Shown: one piece after another, positions 17,225 through 25,644 of the stretch
How positions within the stretch are numbered: position 1 is the stretch's first letter
Layout of the letters: each line of letters starts with the position of its first letter
Source: Nitrosomonas ureae
Lineage (GTDB): Bacteria; Pseudomonadota; Gammaproteobacteria; Burkholderiales; Nitrosomonadaceae
Length of the DNA: 64,000 bases
Reading direction: 5' to 3'
Assembly: GCF_001455205.1 (NCBI RefSeq)
Contig: NZ_CP013341.1
Location: forward strand, 1,364,001 to 1,428,000
Position numbers and translations under genes: made by a program
Notes under the pieces: generated by a model
What the model saw: only the letters and a program-made list of their open reading frames with translations
Told to the model about the DNA's origin: nothing
Database searches by the model: none

Positions 17225-18211
17225 CTAAGTCAGAAGGTGCTTGATGGCTTCTTGTTCCGCAATCAATTCTCGATAACTTTGTTGCATTTTTGCTTGATCT
17301 GATTGATTGGTTTCCAGATTCTCAACGATTCTGTATTGACCGTTCTGACAGGTGGCGGGAAAGCTGTAGATGACTCCGCTCGGAATACCATAGCATCCAT
17401 TCGAAGGTACGCCCATCGATATCCAATCACCTTCTCGCGTACCGAAAATCCAGTCCTGCATATGATTAATAATAGCGTTGGCTGCACTCGCTGCACTGGA
17501 TTTGCCACGACGTGCTTCGATAATTGCTGCACCACGTTTTTGCACTACTGGAATAAAGTGATTTTCTACCCACGTAGAATCATTGATTAACGAGGGAACT
17601 TTATCGTTTCCTACTGTTGCGTGACTTAGATCAGGAAATTGCGTGTTTGAGTGATTTCCCCAAACGATAATTCGTTTAACATCTGATACGGGCACTTGAA
17701 GTTTAAGCGCAACTTGTGACAACGCGCGATTGTGATCCAATCTTAGCATCGCAGAAAAGTTTCCTGGATCAAGATCGGGTGCATTTTTTAAAGCAATGTA
17801 AGCATTCGTATTGGCCGGGTTGCCAACGACTAATACTTTGACATTGCGCTTGGCAGCTGAATTAAGTGCTTTTCCTTGTGAAATGAATATAGGGCTGTTG
17901 GCTGCAAGAAGATCCTTGCGTTCCATATTTTCTCCACGTGGCCGCGCGCCCACCAGTAAAGCAATATCTGCGTTTTCGAATGCAACCTCAGGATTGTCAG
18001 TGGTGATGATTCCGGTTAGTAGGGGGAAAGCGCAGTCGTATAACTCCATGACGATGCCGTCAAAGAAAGGCTGGGCTTCAGTAATATCATGTAGTTGCAG
18101 AATAACCGGCTGATCTTTACCCAGCATGTCACCTGCTGCAATGCGATATAGTAGGTTATAACAAATCTGTCCGGTTGCACCGGTGACGGCAATACGAATA
18201 GGCGATTTCAT
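17225..18211 (-). CDS. mdh: Malate dehydrogenase
   Basis: A cytosolic TCA-cycle enzyme that interconverts malate and oxaloacetate with NAD(H). The 328-residue protein begins MKSPIRIAVTGATGQICYNL (Rossmann fold). It contains GARPRGENMERKDLLAAN (substrate arginines), VVGNPANTNA, RLDHNRALSQ and the catalytic-histidine segment WGNHSNTQFPDL. This is the long type common in beta- and gammaproteobacteria. The frame runs upstream to 18238, but the ATG at 18211 gives the family N-terminus. The gene stands alone and is convergent with the mltB-like gene. Confidence 0.96.
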   Translation of the reverse strand: MKSPIRIAVTGATGQICYNLLYRIAAGDMLGKDQPVILQLHDITEAQPFFDGIVMELYDCAFPLLTGIITTDNPEVAFENADIALLVGARPRGENMERKDLLAANSPIFISQGKALNSAAKRNVKVLVVGNPANTNAYIALKNAPDLDPGNFSAMLRLDHNRALSQVALKLQVPVSDVKRIIVWGNHSNTQFPDLSHATVGNDKVPSLINDSTWVENHFIPVVQKRGAAIIEARRGKSSAASAANAIINHMQDWIFGTREGDWISMGVPSNGCYGIPSGVIYSFPATCQNGQYRIVENLETNQSDQAKMQQSYRELIAEQEAIKHLLT

Positions 18212-18632
18212 TTTTTCCAATCCTCGAGAAGCCACCAATAGACTGGAAAATTGGCGGTATATGGGGAATAGTCAGTAAATTATACTTGCAATCAGAGTCT
18301 GGCGAAAGAGCAAGTGTATCCAATAATAAGGCGTTCTGTTAGGACAATGATTGCATATCAGAATGCTAATAGGTAGAACATGTGAAATTAATAACGCTGA
18401 CGGGAAGTAGCTTTTTGTTTCTACTTTTTAAGTATTGAGTATTCAGCATCCATTCAGCTCATATTCAATAGAATCATACAAAACGAACCTACACGGTGGC
18501 ACATAGTTTTTATTGGAATTATTTGATCCTTGTTTTGATTGTCATGATTTTCAGAAGCTTGAAAGTTGCTATTCATAAAGCTGGATAGAGGTGCTCCTCA
18601 ATCAACAATGGAATAATGTAAAGAGGTTAAAT
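18212..18632. other. Intergenic region between mdh and the glycine-zipper gene
   Basis: I see no gene in this 421-bp AT-rich stretch. AAGTAG/CTACTT (18405-18410 and 18421-18426) form a weak stem followed by a short T-run, too small to call a terminator with confidence. The region must hold the divergent promoters of mdh and the lipoprotein gene; no boxes are assigned. Confidence 0.4.
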
Positions 18633-19178
18633 ATGTTAATACTGAGAAATTTGATTGTTATTATGATTGCCGGATTTCTGGTCGCCTGCGTTCATTTGCC
18701 AACCGGACCCAGTGTAATGGCATTACCAGGCTCCGGTAAGAACTTTGATCAGTTCCGTTCTGACGAATATATTTGCAAGCAGTATGCGTATGAACAAGTT
18801 GAGGGTTACACACCGCGAACTGCATCACGGATGAGCGGTATCGAGAATGCAGCGCTGGGGAGTGGGCTTGGTGCTGCAGCAGGCGCCATTTTAGGAGGTG
18901 GACATGGTGCGGCGATCGGGGCTGGGATCGGTCTTTTATTTGGTAGTGTGTTTGGGGCAAGTAATGCGACAGCTTCGGGTTATGCTAGTCAACAGAGATA
19001 TGACAACAGTTATGTTCAGTGCATGTATGCCAAGGGACACAGCGTTCCTGTCAATGGCAGAGTTATCCATGGTTCCGCGGGTACAAATAGTGTCAGCAGG
19101 GCAGCTGTGCCAGCACCGGAAAATTTTGTTCCACCGCCACCGCCGCGCGGTAATCCGCCGCCTCCCCCTCCACGTTGA
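18633..19178 (+). CDS. Glycine-zipper lipoprotein with proline-rich tail
   Basis: A 181-residue predicted lipoprotein. The signal peptide ends at the lipobox FLVAC. Residues about 70-110 form a glycine-zipper segment (ALGSGLGAAAGAILGG, GAAIGAGIGLLFGSVFG) like those in outer-membrane SlyB/YMGG-type proteins. Two cysteines (YICKQYA and YVQCMYA) flank it. The C-terminus is a proline-rich tail (PPPPPRGNPPPPPPR). The start at 18633 follows AGAGG and gives a proper signal peptide; the frame is open to 18591. The function is unknown; the family is usually envelope-associated. It is convergent with the next two minus-strand genes. Confidence 0.75.
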   Translation: MLILRNLIVIMIAGFLVACVHLPTGPSVMALPGSGKNFDQFRSDEYICKQYAYEQVEGYTPRTASRMSGIENAALGSGLGAAAGAILGGGHGAAIGAGIGLLFGSVFGASNATASGYASQQRYDNSYVQCMYAKGHSVPVNGRVIHGSAGTNSVSRAAVPAPENFVPPPPPRGNPPPPPPR

Positions 19179-19197
19179 TTCCAGGACTACGTTATTG

Positions 19198-19241
19198 AAG
19201 GATATTCAGTCATGTTCTCAGTGAATGAATATCCTTTTTAA
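19198..19241 (+). terminator. Rho-independent terminator after the glycine-zipper gene
   Basis: AAGGATATTCA (19198-19208) pairs with TGAATATCCTT (19226-19236), an 11-bp perfect stem with a 17-nt loop, followed by TTTTTA. It sits 20 bp after the stop. Confidence 0.75.
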
Positions 19242-19280
19242 TGCCTGTGATATAAGCGTTGATAACAGCCGTCACTATTG

Positions 19281-19832
19281 TTAATGCTTAATTTGGCGCC
19301 GTTTCAGCAGCTTATCTGTAAATAATGCGATTAACAGGAATGCGATGATATAGGGTATAGCAGTAAAGAAAGCCTCCTGATAATTTGTCATCTTTATCCG
19401 CAGTGGATATTCATACTGCAAAGGAGGTACGCCTTCTCCTGTTACAAATAGGGTATATTGTCCCTCATCCAGGTTAAATGCGCCCTTGATGATCCCGTCA
19501 GAATGATTGGTAGAATATAAAGTTGTTATTGTATCGCTTAGCGCTTGACCGGTACCTCTCACGATTTTGATAGCAATCGGCATATCTCGCAGGGCCTGAT
19601 CGACAAGATCCAGAACCCACAACGTTTCACCTTCATTTGGAATTTCAGTGCAATATTCCGCTTCCGGGTCGTGGTGAGGTTGATACGTGCTCAGATGTAC
19701 CATGCTGCCGGAAATATTACGCATGCAAATATCGGATTCCAGGGATACTCTACCGTGAGCGGCGGCTAGGCCAGAATAGAAAACTGCGGTGAGTATGGCG
19801 ACTGAAATCCATATTTTGATGATTAGTCTCAT
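19281..19832 (-). CDS. amoC-linked membrane-anchored periplasmic protein, candidate copper binder
   Basis: A 183-residue protein I cannot assign to a named family. A signal peptide (residues 1-25, ending GLAAA) would leave histidine 26 as the first mature residue (HGRVS). Potential soft-metal ligands cluster just after it: C36, M37, M44, H46, H53, H54 and C61. The middle is beta-rich with an FNLDEGQYTLFVTGEG stretch. A membrane helix near residues 153-173 precedes a basic tail, so the domain faces the periplasm. AmoB/PmoB and CopC proteins also start with a copper-binding histidine after signal cleavage; the parallel here is inference. The gene follows amoC on the same strand after 114 bp that contain a strong stem-loop. 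It may be an accessory of ammonia monooxygenase, comparable in role to AmoD/PmoD, but sequence identity to those is not claimed. Confidence 0.6.
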   Translation of the reverse strand: MRLIIKIWISVAILTAVFYSGLAAAHGRVSLESDICMRNISGSMVHLSTYQPHHDPEAEYCTEIPNEGETLWVLDLVDQALRDMPIAIKIVRGTGQALSDTITTLYSTNHSDGIIKGAFNLDEGQYTLFVTGEGVPPLQYEYPLRIKMTNYQEAFFTAIPYIIAFLLIALFTDKLLKRRQIKH

Positions 19833-19890
19833 TCTCTAAACTCCTATACTTTTTGATCAACGATCTGTTTGAGTATTTGATGCAATTTTA

Positions 19891-19923
19891 ATTCCATGAT
19901 CTGTTGATAACAGATCATGGAAT
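19891..19923 (-). terminator. Stem-loop between amoC and the linked periplasmic gene
   Basis: ATTCCATGATCTGTT and AACAGATCATGGAAT form a perfect 15-bp stem with a 3-nt loop, 24 bp after the amoC stop. On the minus strand only TAAAATTG follows, without a real T-run, so this is more likely an mRNA-stabilising or partly terminating hairpin than a full terminator. Confidence 0.65.
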
Positions 19924-19946
19924 ATTATTACAAATGATAAGAAAAA

Positions 19947-20756
19947 TTAAGGAACGATACGATTGTTCAGAATTTCTCTGTTTGCGTTGTTCCAGGTTAC
20001 ATCGGTCAGGTTAGAGTAACGGGTGATAATCTGTGCCGCTATACCACCTGAGAATAATCCCGCCCAGCCCAGAATCACAAAGCCCCAGTGCAACGGCGCG
20101 CTAAACAGCTCTTCCATGAACCAGAATGCATGTCCCCATTCGTTCAGCCCTACGTTCGGCAGAATCATCAATGGGCCCGCAATCGCCATTACCAACGGGA
20201 AAGATGTGCCGCGGCTATACAATGGCAGACGTGTCATCGCGTACAGGTATGCCGCTACTCCGCATACAATGTACATCGGGAATGAGCCATAAAACACCAC
20301 TACGTGACTCGGTGTAAAGCTCGTGTCTCGTATAATCACCTGGTGCCAGCTTGCGTCTTGTTCGGTAAAAAAGCTGCCGCCCCAGTAAACACCAAACAAA
20401 TATACACCCAGCCACATCATCCAGTAAAAATAACGTTTGATCTCAAGCTTGGTGTCCAGATTGTCCAGTTGTTCCTTGGTATCGCGGGTCTTCAGTATCC
20501 AGCCCCAGGTTACCAACGCAAACAAAGGCATCAGTGTCATGTGGACGCGCCACAGTCCCATCCATACCTTGTCAAATTCCGGCTCCATCGAGTCCATGCC
20601 ATGTGAATACGCAAATGTCCTTTGGTACCAGATCCAAAATATCGCTACCAAGAGCATCGTTAACATGCCTATCTTGTAATATTTCGAGTCGTACCACAGC
20701 GACATGTCATAGTTGGCGCTCGCTGCGCCGCTAGTTGTGCCATAGGTTGTTGCCAT
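19947..20756 (-). CDS. amoC: Ammonia monooxygenase subunit C, stand-alone copy
   Basis: A 269-residue polytopic inner-membrane protein, near the usual AmoC length. The family sequence is plain: N-terminal MATTYGTTSG, then YDMSLWYDSKYYKIG, WQ-type helix FWIWYQRTFAYSHG, metal-site helix IIRDTSFTPSHVVVFY and NEWGHAFWFMEELF near the C-terminus. AmoC is one of three subunits of the copper enzyme that oxidises ammonia to hydroxylamine. No amoA or amoB is adjacent, so this is a monocistronic extra amoC like those known in Nitrosomonas beside the amoCAB operons, where such copies are linked to stress recovery. The start at 20756 is preceded by GGAGG 5 nt away; an adjacent ATG at 20759 and an open frame to 20780 exist but fit less well. 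Confidence 0.95.
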   Translation of the reverse strand: MATTYGTTSGAASANYDMSLWYDSKYYKIGMLTMLLVAIFWIWYQRTFAYSHGMDSMEPEFDKVWMGLWRVHMTLMPLFALVTWGWILKTRDTKEQLDNLDTKLEIKRYFYWMMWLGVYLFGVYWGGSFFTEQDASWHQVIIRDTSFTPSHVVVFYGSFPMYIVCGVAAYLYAMTRLPLYSRGTSFPLVMAIAGPLMILPNVGLNEWGHAFWFMEELFSAPLHWGFVILGWAGLFSGGIAAQIITRYSNLTDVTWNNANREILNNRIVP

Positions 20757-20886
20757 CATATCCTCCATTTGTTTAATCAAAAAATATGCGTAAGTAATTA
20801 TTTATGATCAATCCATTACGTAATCCTGATTGCATAAATAATCGCTTCTTTACGCAATTAAGAATAGCGCATTAACACTCATTTGC

Positions 20887-20906
20887 AATGAGGGGATCCC
20901 CTCATT
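20887..20906. promoter_or_regulatory. 20-bp perfect palindrome upstream of amoC
   Basis: AATGAGGGGATCCCCTCATT is a perfect palindrome 131 bp upstream of the amoC start. It can be a dyad operator, or a hairpin with a GATC loop followed by TTT on the plus strand. No plus-strand gene precedes it, so an operator or the end of an unseen transcript are both possible. Confidence 0.5.
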
Positions 20907-21020
20907 TTTGCAAGTACTTTAGTGTCTAGTGTCTTTAACGCCCTTTCAGGTACCGACAATCGTTCCGCTGTGACAAGTAATGGATTTATTGCAAAGCCTC
21001 AGAAATTGAATTATTCAATG

Positions 21021-21845
21021 CTATTCTGCGTGGCGAGAATCGAGTTGCAGAGAATGTGTGTGCTTGAGCGTAAACCTCCGTGTCGTATCGCTGTAGTCCC
21101 AACGTTGTACTATAGCTGTGCGAGTTCCATTCGATATACCGGTGCTGCGGACTAGATTGACCGAGTTGTTTGCACCTCTGCGAATCCGGGAAGAGACTGC
21201 GGTGCCTGCCTGGGCTGCCCATAATCGACGTGCCAGGCTATCATAGTGCTGATGCAGCGGTACCACGAAAGGTAAATGAATATGTCCGCCCAGAATCATG
21301 TCGGCTCCGGCACCAGACCACTCGTATATTGCGGCTTTATGACCATGCAATAAATTCGTTAAATCTTCTTCACATGTCACAGCTACTGGCTGATGCGTGA
21401 CGACGATGCGCAATTGTTTTGCAGAGGCGCGCCTGAGACGTTGTGCCACGCGCTTGCGTTGATATGCTGAAACCTCCCCATCGACATGGCGCCAACGGCG
21501 CGTTGTGTTTACCCCTATAACCAGTAGAAAGGGCGAATCGTACACGGGTTCGAGTTCAGCACCAAAGCTGCGGCAATAGTTGGCGTAAGGGGTGAGTGCG
21601 CGGCTCATCAGATTAAACAGCGGAATGTCGTGATTTCCCGGGATAACGAGGGTAGCGGGTGCGCCCAGGCGCTCAACAAATGAACGTGCGGCTTGAAATT
21701 GTGAGCGCAGGGCACGTTGCGTAATGTCGCCCGATAGCACCACCAATTCGGGTGGCATTGAGTGGATCAAAGCTTCCAGCGCAGATACCACTTCAGGACG
21801 CTCGGTACCGAAATGTAGATCCGAGATTTGCCACAGCATCGCCAT
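21021..21845 (-). CDS. Calcineurin-like metallophosphoesterase (CpdA-like)
   Basis: A 274-residue soluble phosphoesterase. Metal-binding motifs appear in order: WQISDLHFG (DxH), VVLSGDITQRA (GD), VIPGNHDIPLF (GNHD), VVTHQPV (H) and ILGGHIHLP (GHxH). This is the class III cyclic-nucleotide phosphodiesterase (CpdA) pattern, but substrates in the family also include other phosphodiesters, so cAMP is not assured. It is 11 bp downstream of the lipid-kinase gene on the same strand. The same window encodes a Crp/Fnr protein at 56.9 kb, a possible but unproven connection. Confidence 0.88.
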   Translation of the reverse strand: MAMLWQISDLHFGTERPEVVSALEALIHSMPPELVVLSGDITQRALRSQFQAARSFVERLGAPATLVIPGNHDIPLFNLMSRALTPYANYCRSFGAELEPVYDSPFLLVIGVNTTRRWRHVDGEVSAYQRKRVAQRLRRASAKQLRIVVTHQPVAVTCEEDLTNLLHGHKAAIYEWSGAGADMILGGHIHLPFVVPLHQHYDSLARRLWAAQAGTAVSSRIRRGANNSVNLVRSTGISNGTRTAIVQRWDYSDTTRRFTLKHTHSLQLDSRHAE

Positions 21846-21856
21846 CAGGCTGCCAA

Positions 21857-22840
21857 TTACTTTTTTTCAACTGGTGCTGGTTTCAGCAGATATAATGGCT
21901 GATCAGCAACGCGAAACTTGATCGGGGAGTGTAGCCGTGTAATTTCTCCGTCGGTTGCGACTTTGATAAATTTACGGCCAAAAAGTAGAGCTGGCTTGAC
22001 CACGATACTCTGGAACGAGAAGCTTACTACGTGATCGGCTTCACCGAGTTGTCCCAGCGCTCCACGAAAACCAAGCCCTATCATCGTTAAAGTATTAACC
22101 GGGCGGATCGCAATTGCGGTGAGTTCGCCATTATCAGCTACGGATGCTTCTTCAATGCCGATCTGTTCCAGTTGTAATCGGTTATTACCGACGAATAACG
22201 TCGGTGTAACCAGCGTACTGACTTTTCCCTTATACTCGATCGTCAGATTTAACCGGCGATGATAATGCAGTACCGTGTACAAGCCCGATAGCCATGCTAC
22301 CCAGCGATTGCGACCGAGTTTCCGTTTGTAAGTTTCGCGATCTTCGAGCACTTGCGGATACAGCCCTAAACTGGCGTTAACCAGAAACACACGGTCATTG
22401 ACCAAACCGACTTGTATCGGGTAGGCCAACGGACTTAACAATACACGGGTAGCCTCGATTGTATTTTCAGGCAGGTTATGTGTCCGTCCGAAGTAATTGA
22501 AAGTGCCTTGAGGGATAATGCCAAAAGGGCAACCGCTACCTAAAGTGGCTTGTGCCATGGCATTAATGGTTCCGTCCCCACCGGCAGCCACTACCACGCC
22601 GTTGTGCTCGCGTGCGCGGCGAACGGTATCACGTGCTACATCCGCGATCGTTTCGGCACGAGTCACCAAAGATAACTCGAATTTACGACCTGCCTGCTTC
22701 AGCTCGGTTTCAATGATTTCACGGACAGTGACAGCCTCATCACTGCCGGACGCTGCGTTCAGCACGATAAAAAGCGGGGCGGCGGGATCAACGCTAATCG
22801 GGTTCATGGCGTCATTCTGATACTGTTCAGGCTTATGCAT
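21857..22840 (-). CDS. Diacylglycerol/lipid kinase family protein
   Basis: A 327-residue DagK/YegS-type kinase. The catalytic domain shows LFIVLNAASGSDEA, GVVVAAGGDGTINAMAQATLG (the GGDGT nucleotide motif) and FGIIPQGTFNYFGRT. The C-terminal beta-sandwich contains VFLVNASLGLYPQ, TPTLFVGNNRL and VATDGEI. The family phosphorylates diacylglycerol or similar lipids at the membrane. It probably forms an operon with the phosphoesterase downstream. An internal ATG at 22807 is an alternative start and would remove 11 residues. Confidence 0.88.
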   Translation of the reverse strand: MHKPEQYQNDAMNPISVDPAAPLFIVLNAASGSDEAVTVREIIETELKQAGRKFELSLVTRAETIADVARDTVRRAREHNGVVVAAGGDGTINAMAQATLGSGCPFGIIPQGTFNYFGRTHNLPENTIEATRVLLSPLAYPIQVGLVNDRVFLVNASLGLYPQVLEDRETYKRKLGRNRWVAWLSGLYTVLHYHRRLNLTIEYKGKVSTLVTPTLFVGNNRLQLEQIGIEEASVADNGELTAIAIRPVNTLTMIGLGFRGALGQLGEADHVVSFSFQSIVVKPALLFGRKFIKVATDGEITRLHSPIKFRVADQPLYLLKPAPVEKK

Positions 22841-23151
22841 GGGTGTGGGTTATCTTCCTATAATTTTTATTATCAGTACGATACATTATTTATATTCATA
22901 AGACAGTTTTCCAAATTTGATCGGATAATGAACGGAACAGTAACTTTTTGTTTTAAGAATATCTCCTGTACTGAAATCCGTATGTACGCAAGCCAACAGA
23001 ATTTGAATAGTTTTAATAATTTTTCGTACCACCAAAGGTATTAAGGTCTCATCGCGCTGCTATGGCTAGAGCAATCATCTTTCCACACTATGAAACGACG
23101 ATAAAGCTGCAAGTCAGGAAAAGTCAATGTATTGTGGCGCAAGGAAAATCA
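22841..23151. other. Intergenic region, no gene seen
   Basis: About 310 bp between the lipid kinase and the end of the LuxR-type regulator gene. Short frames here lack ribosome-binding sites and any recognisable protein. The promoter of the lipid-kinase operon is expected near 22850-22900. Confidence 0.4.
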
Positions 23152-23182
23152 GCGGGCAAAGGATTTTATGAATATTGCCCGC
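23152..23182 (-). terminator. GC-rich hairpin spanning the stop codon of the LuxR-type regulator
   Basis: GCGGGCAA (23152-23159) and TTGCCCGC (23175-23182) are perfect inverted repeats around the stop at 23166-23168. On the minus strand TGATTTTCC follows. It is a probable terminator of the two-component operon. Confidence 0.55.
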
Positions 23183-23798
23183 GTAATCGCAGTGCAAAAT
23201 TGATCAGACTATTCGGTCCGCTAAGATTGAGTTTGCGCGAAATGTTGACGCGATGATTTTCAATGGTTTTCTGACTTACAGACAGCTTTTGAGCAATTTG
23301 CGGTGTGGTGAATCCTTCGGAAATTTTTGTCAGTACCTTGCGTTCTGTTTTTGTGAGGACGAGTATGTTATCCAGTGCGATTTCTATCGATTTATCGCGT
23401 TCATTTTGCGTATTAAGTGTTTTTGCTAATTTCTCAATTCTTGCTTTGATGCTGTTAATTAATTCTTCTTTAGTGAATGGCTTGGTTAGATAGTCATCCG
23501 CGCCCATGTTCATGCCCGTGCGGGTATCGGAGCGAGTCGATTTTGCCGTGAGGAAAATAAATGCAGTGGATAATAACTGGGATGATTGTTTTAATCGGGT
23601 CAGCACGTCGAAACCATCAATTCCTGGAAGCATGATGTCGCAAATGATGATATTGGGAATTAACTCCAGTGCGGCTTTTACTCCATCTTCACCGGAAGGG
23701 GCGCTGATTACCCGATAACCATAATGCCGGATAATTTCGGAGATATTTTCGCGTAACGATTTTTCGTCTTCAATGATAAGAATTAATGTGTTGTGCAT
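23166..23798 (-). CDS. Response regulator with LuxR/NarL DNA-binding domain
   Basis: A 210-residue response regulator. The receiver domain has the acidic pair IIEDE, phospho-acceptor D54 (IIICDIMLPGIDGF), T in FLTAKS and K in YLTKPF. The C-terminal helix-turn-helix reads LTKTERKVLTKISEGFTTPQI and QKLSVSQKTIENHRVNISRKL, typical of LuxR/NarL. It is 10 bp downstream of the PAS histidine kinase and forms a two-component system with it. Target genes are unknown. Confidence 0.92.
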   Translation of the reverse strand: MHNTLILIIEDEKSLRENISEIIRHYGYRVISAPSGEDGVKAALELIPNIIICDIMLPGIDGFDVLTRLKQSSQLLSTAFIFLTAKSTRSDTRTGMNMGADDYLTKPFTKEELINSIKARIEKLAKTLNTQNERDKSIEIALDNILVLTKTERKVLTKISEGFTTPQIAQKLSVSQKTIENHRVNISRKLNLSGPNSLINFALRLRGQYS

Positions 23799-23807
23799 TG
23801 TCGCAGC

Positions 23808-25322
23808 TCATATTGGCAGTCGGATAGTTACTGTGCAACCGCTATCGAGCTGACTCTCGAAATTGATATTTCCACCGTGAAGTACGATGAGCTTCTTTGC
23901 GATCATCAAACCCAGCCCGCTGCCGGGAAAAATTTTGGCATTGGATGCGCGGAAAAATGATTGAAACAGGAAGGGCTGATCTTTTTCCGGAATACCGATG
24001 CCCTGATCCCTTACCGTTATGAAAAAAGTATCGTCCTGAAAGCTTACACTTAGGTTGGGCGATGGTTTTTGTTCTGAATATTTAAATGCATTTGAAACAA
24101 TATTGCGCAAAACATTCCGCAGCAGAATCTCATCCATGCTGATGATCCGATCGGGTGCATTAAACCGGTAATCGAGTTTTCTCTGCTGACCATTCGGTTC
24201 CGCATTGGCTGCGACGAAAGCATCCATGAACTGTTTGAATGAAAGATTCTTTTTCGACAATTCGATTTTGCCTTCGTCAATACGCCCGATATCTAAAATA
24301 TTCTCCATGAGCTCGGTCATGCGCGTCGTCTCCTCGGCCATGATAGCTTTATGTTTGCGGAACAGCGCGATGAAGTCAGCCCCAAGATGGGCTGATTCCA
24401 TTTTTAGATCCAGCAAATCAACGCTGGAACGGATAGTGGCCAGCGGCGTGCGAAATTGGTGTGATGCTAGATTAACAACTTGCGTTTTAAATCGATTCAG
24501 CTCGCGTTCCTTTTCCATCGCTTTTTGCAGCCGTTGCTCGGCCATTTTTATCAGCGTGATGTCATTTTCTACGGCCACATAATTGATCAGTTTTCCTAAG
24601 TCATCGTATACCGCGGCGATATTCAGGTAGAGCCAGATTTTCTCGCCACTTTTGGTGTAATTGAGAATTTCACCGGAGAATGTGCCGGTATTCTTCAACG
24701 AGCGGGCGATTTCGTGAATGGTTACGCGGGAAGTTTCCGGGCCTTGGAGAAAAGCGGCCGGATCAATCCCCATCACTTCCTCAGCTTTATAACCCAGAAT
24801 TTCTTCAAAACTATGGTTGATCCAGATAATTTTTCTCTCGGGATCGGTAATCATGACAATGCCATTGGTTTTTTCAGCGACATAGGCCATGCGCTGTAAC
24901 TCCAATTCATTCTCCTTTCTGGCCGTGATATTTTGTAACACCCCGTACAAACCGATGATGTCTCCAGCGGTATCGAGCATAGGATAGAGCGTCGTGGTGT
25001 GCCATTTGACTCTGCCATCCGGCATGTTTACCAGAAATTCTTCACTTTGCTCTTCTTTATGGATTGTGACCCGGGCAATCAAAGCGCGCATTTTTTCTTT
25101 CTCAGGTTCGGAATAGTAAGTATCCCCAAGTAAATGGGAACACTCGAAATCTTTTCCGACTTCATAAAATTGATAAAGATATTCCGACCAGACCGTAAAG
25201 TTTGTAGAGAACGTGTGGCACCAATCCCCTATTTCCGCAGCTTTGCTGAGCAGGTGCAATCGTTTTTGCTGGGACTCAAACGAATCGAAAGATTTCAGGT
25301 TCAAGCCGGATCTGGAATTCAT
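23808..25322 (-). CDS. PAS-domain sensor histidine kinase (cytoplasmic)
   Basis: A 504-residue kinase without membrane segments. Two PAS/PAC units are visible: residues about 20-135 (EEFLVNMPDGRVKWHTTT, GLYGVLQNIT) and 145-255 (GIVMITDPERKIIWINHSFEEI, GYKAEEVMG, NYVAVENDIT). The dimerisation box is VVNLASHQFRTPLATIRSS with the phospho-histidine. The ATPase lobe shows RNIVSNAFKYSEQ, VRDQGIGIPEKDQ, LFQSFFRASNA and GSGLGLMIAKKL. It has no visible cofactor-specific motif, so the signal is unknown. It is the first gene of a kinase-regulator operon. Confidence 0.92.
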   Translation of the reverse strand: MNSRSGLNLKSFDSFESQQKRLHLLSKAAEIGDWCHTFSTNFTVWSEYLYQFYEVGKDFECSHLLGDTYYSEPEKEKMRALIARVTIHKEEQSEEFLVNMPDGRVKWHTTTLYPMLDTAGDIIGLYGVLQNITARKENELELQRMAYVAEKTNGIVMITDPERKIIWINHSFEEILGYKAEEVMGIDPAAFLQGPETSRVTIHEIARSLKNTGTFSGEILNYTKSGEKIWLYLNIAAVYDDLGKLINYVAVENDITLIKMAEQRLQKAMEKERELNRFKTQVVNLASHQFRTPLATIRSSVDLLDLKMESAHLGADFIALFRKHKAIMAEETTRMTELMENILDIGRIDEGKIELSKKNLSFKQFMDAFVAANAEPNGQQRKLDYRFNAPDRIISMDEILLRNVLRNIVSNAFKYSEQKPSPNLSVSFQDDTFFITVRDQGIGIPEKDQPFLFQSFFRASNAKIFPGSGLGLMIAKKLIVLHGGNINFESQLDSGCTVTIRLPI

Positions 25323-25644
25323 GGCAATCAGGTAACTCTAGTGGGTTAGTCATCAAGGTAGCGGAATGAATATCTGATACCTTCAGCGGCGACAAAGTGC
25401 CAGAAATAACGTGCGCATGACTTACTCTGTCAGCAAACCATATGAGGTATCGGGTAAAAGATTACAATGATCAGCATGATTTGGCAAAACAAGTTTGTAG
25501 ATAAGATATTGCTATTCACGTGATACACCGTAAATGTGCATATTAAGTCTGTTCATTTACGCTGCAGGCAATGTGGGTAGTTATTGCTTGCATCTGTTTA
25601 GCTTGGCGTTTTAGAATTCTTGGCAACTTACCAAACTGGAGAAA
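25323..25644. other. Intergenic region, no gene seen
   Basis: These 322 bp separate divergent genes and presumably carry both promoters. I see no recognisable RNA, repeat or coding sequence. GGAG just before 25645 serves the next gene. Confidence 0.4.
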
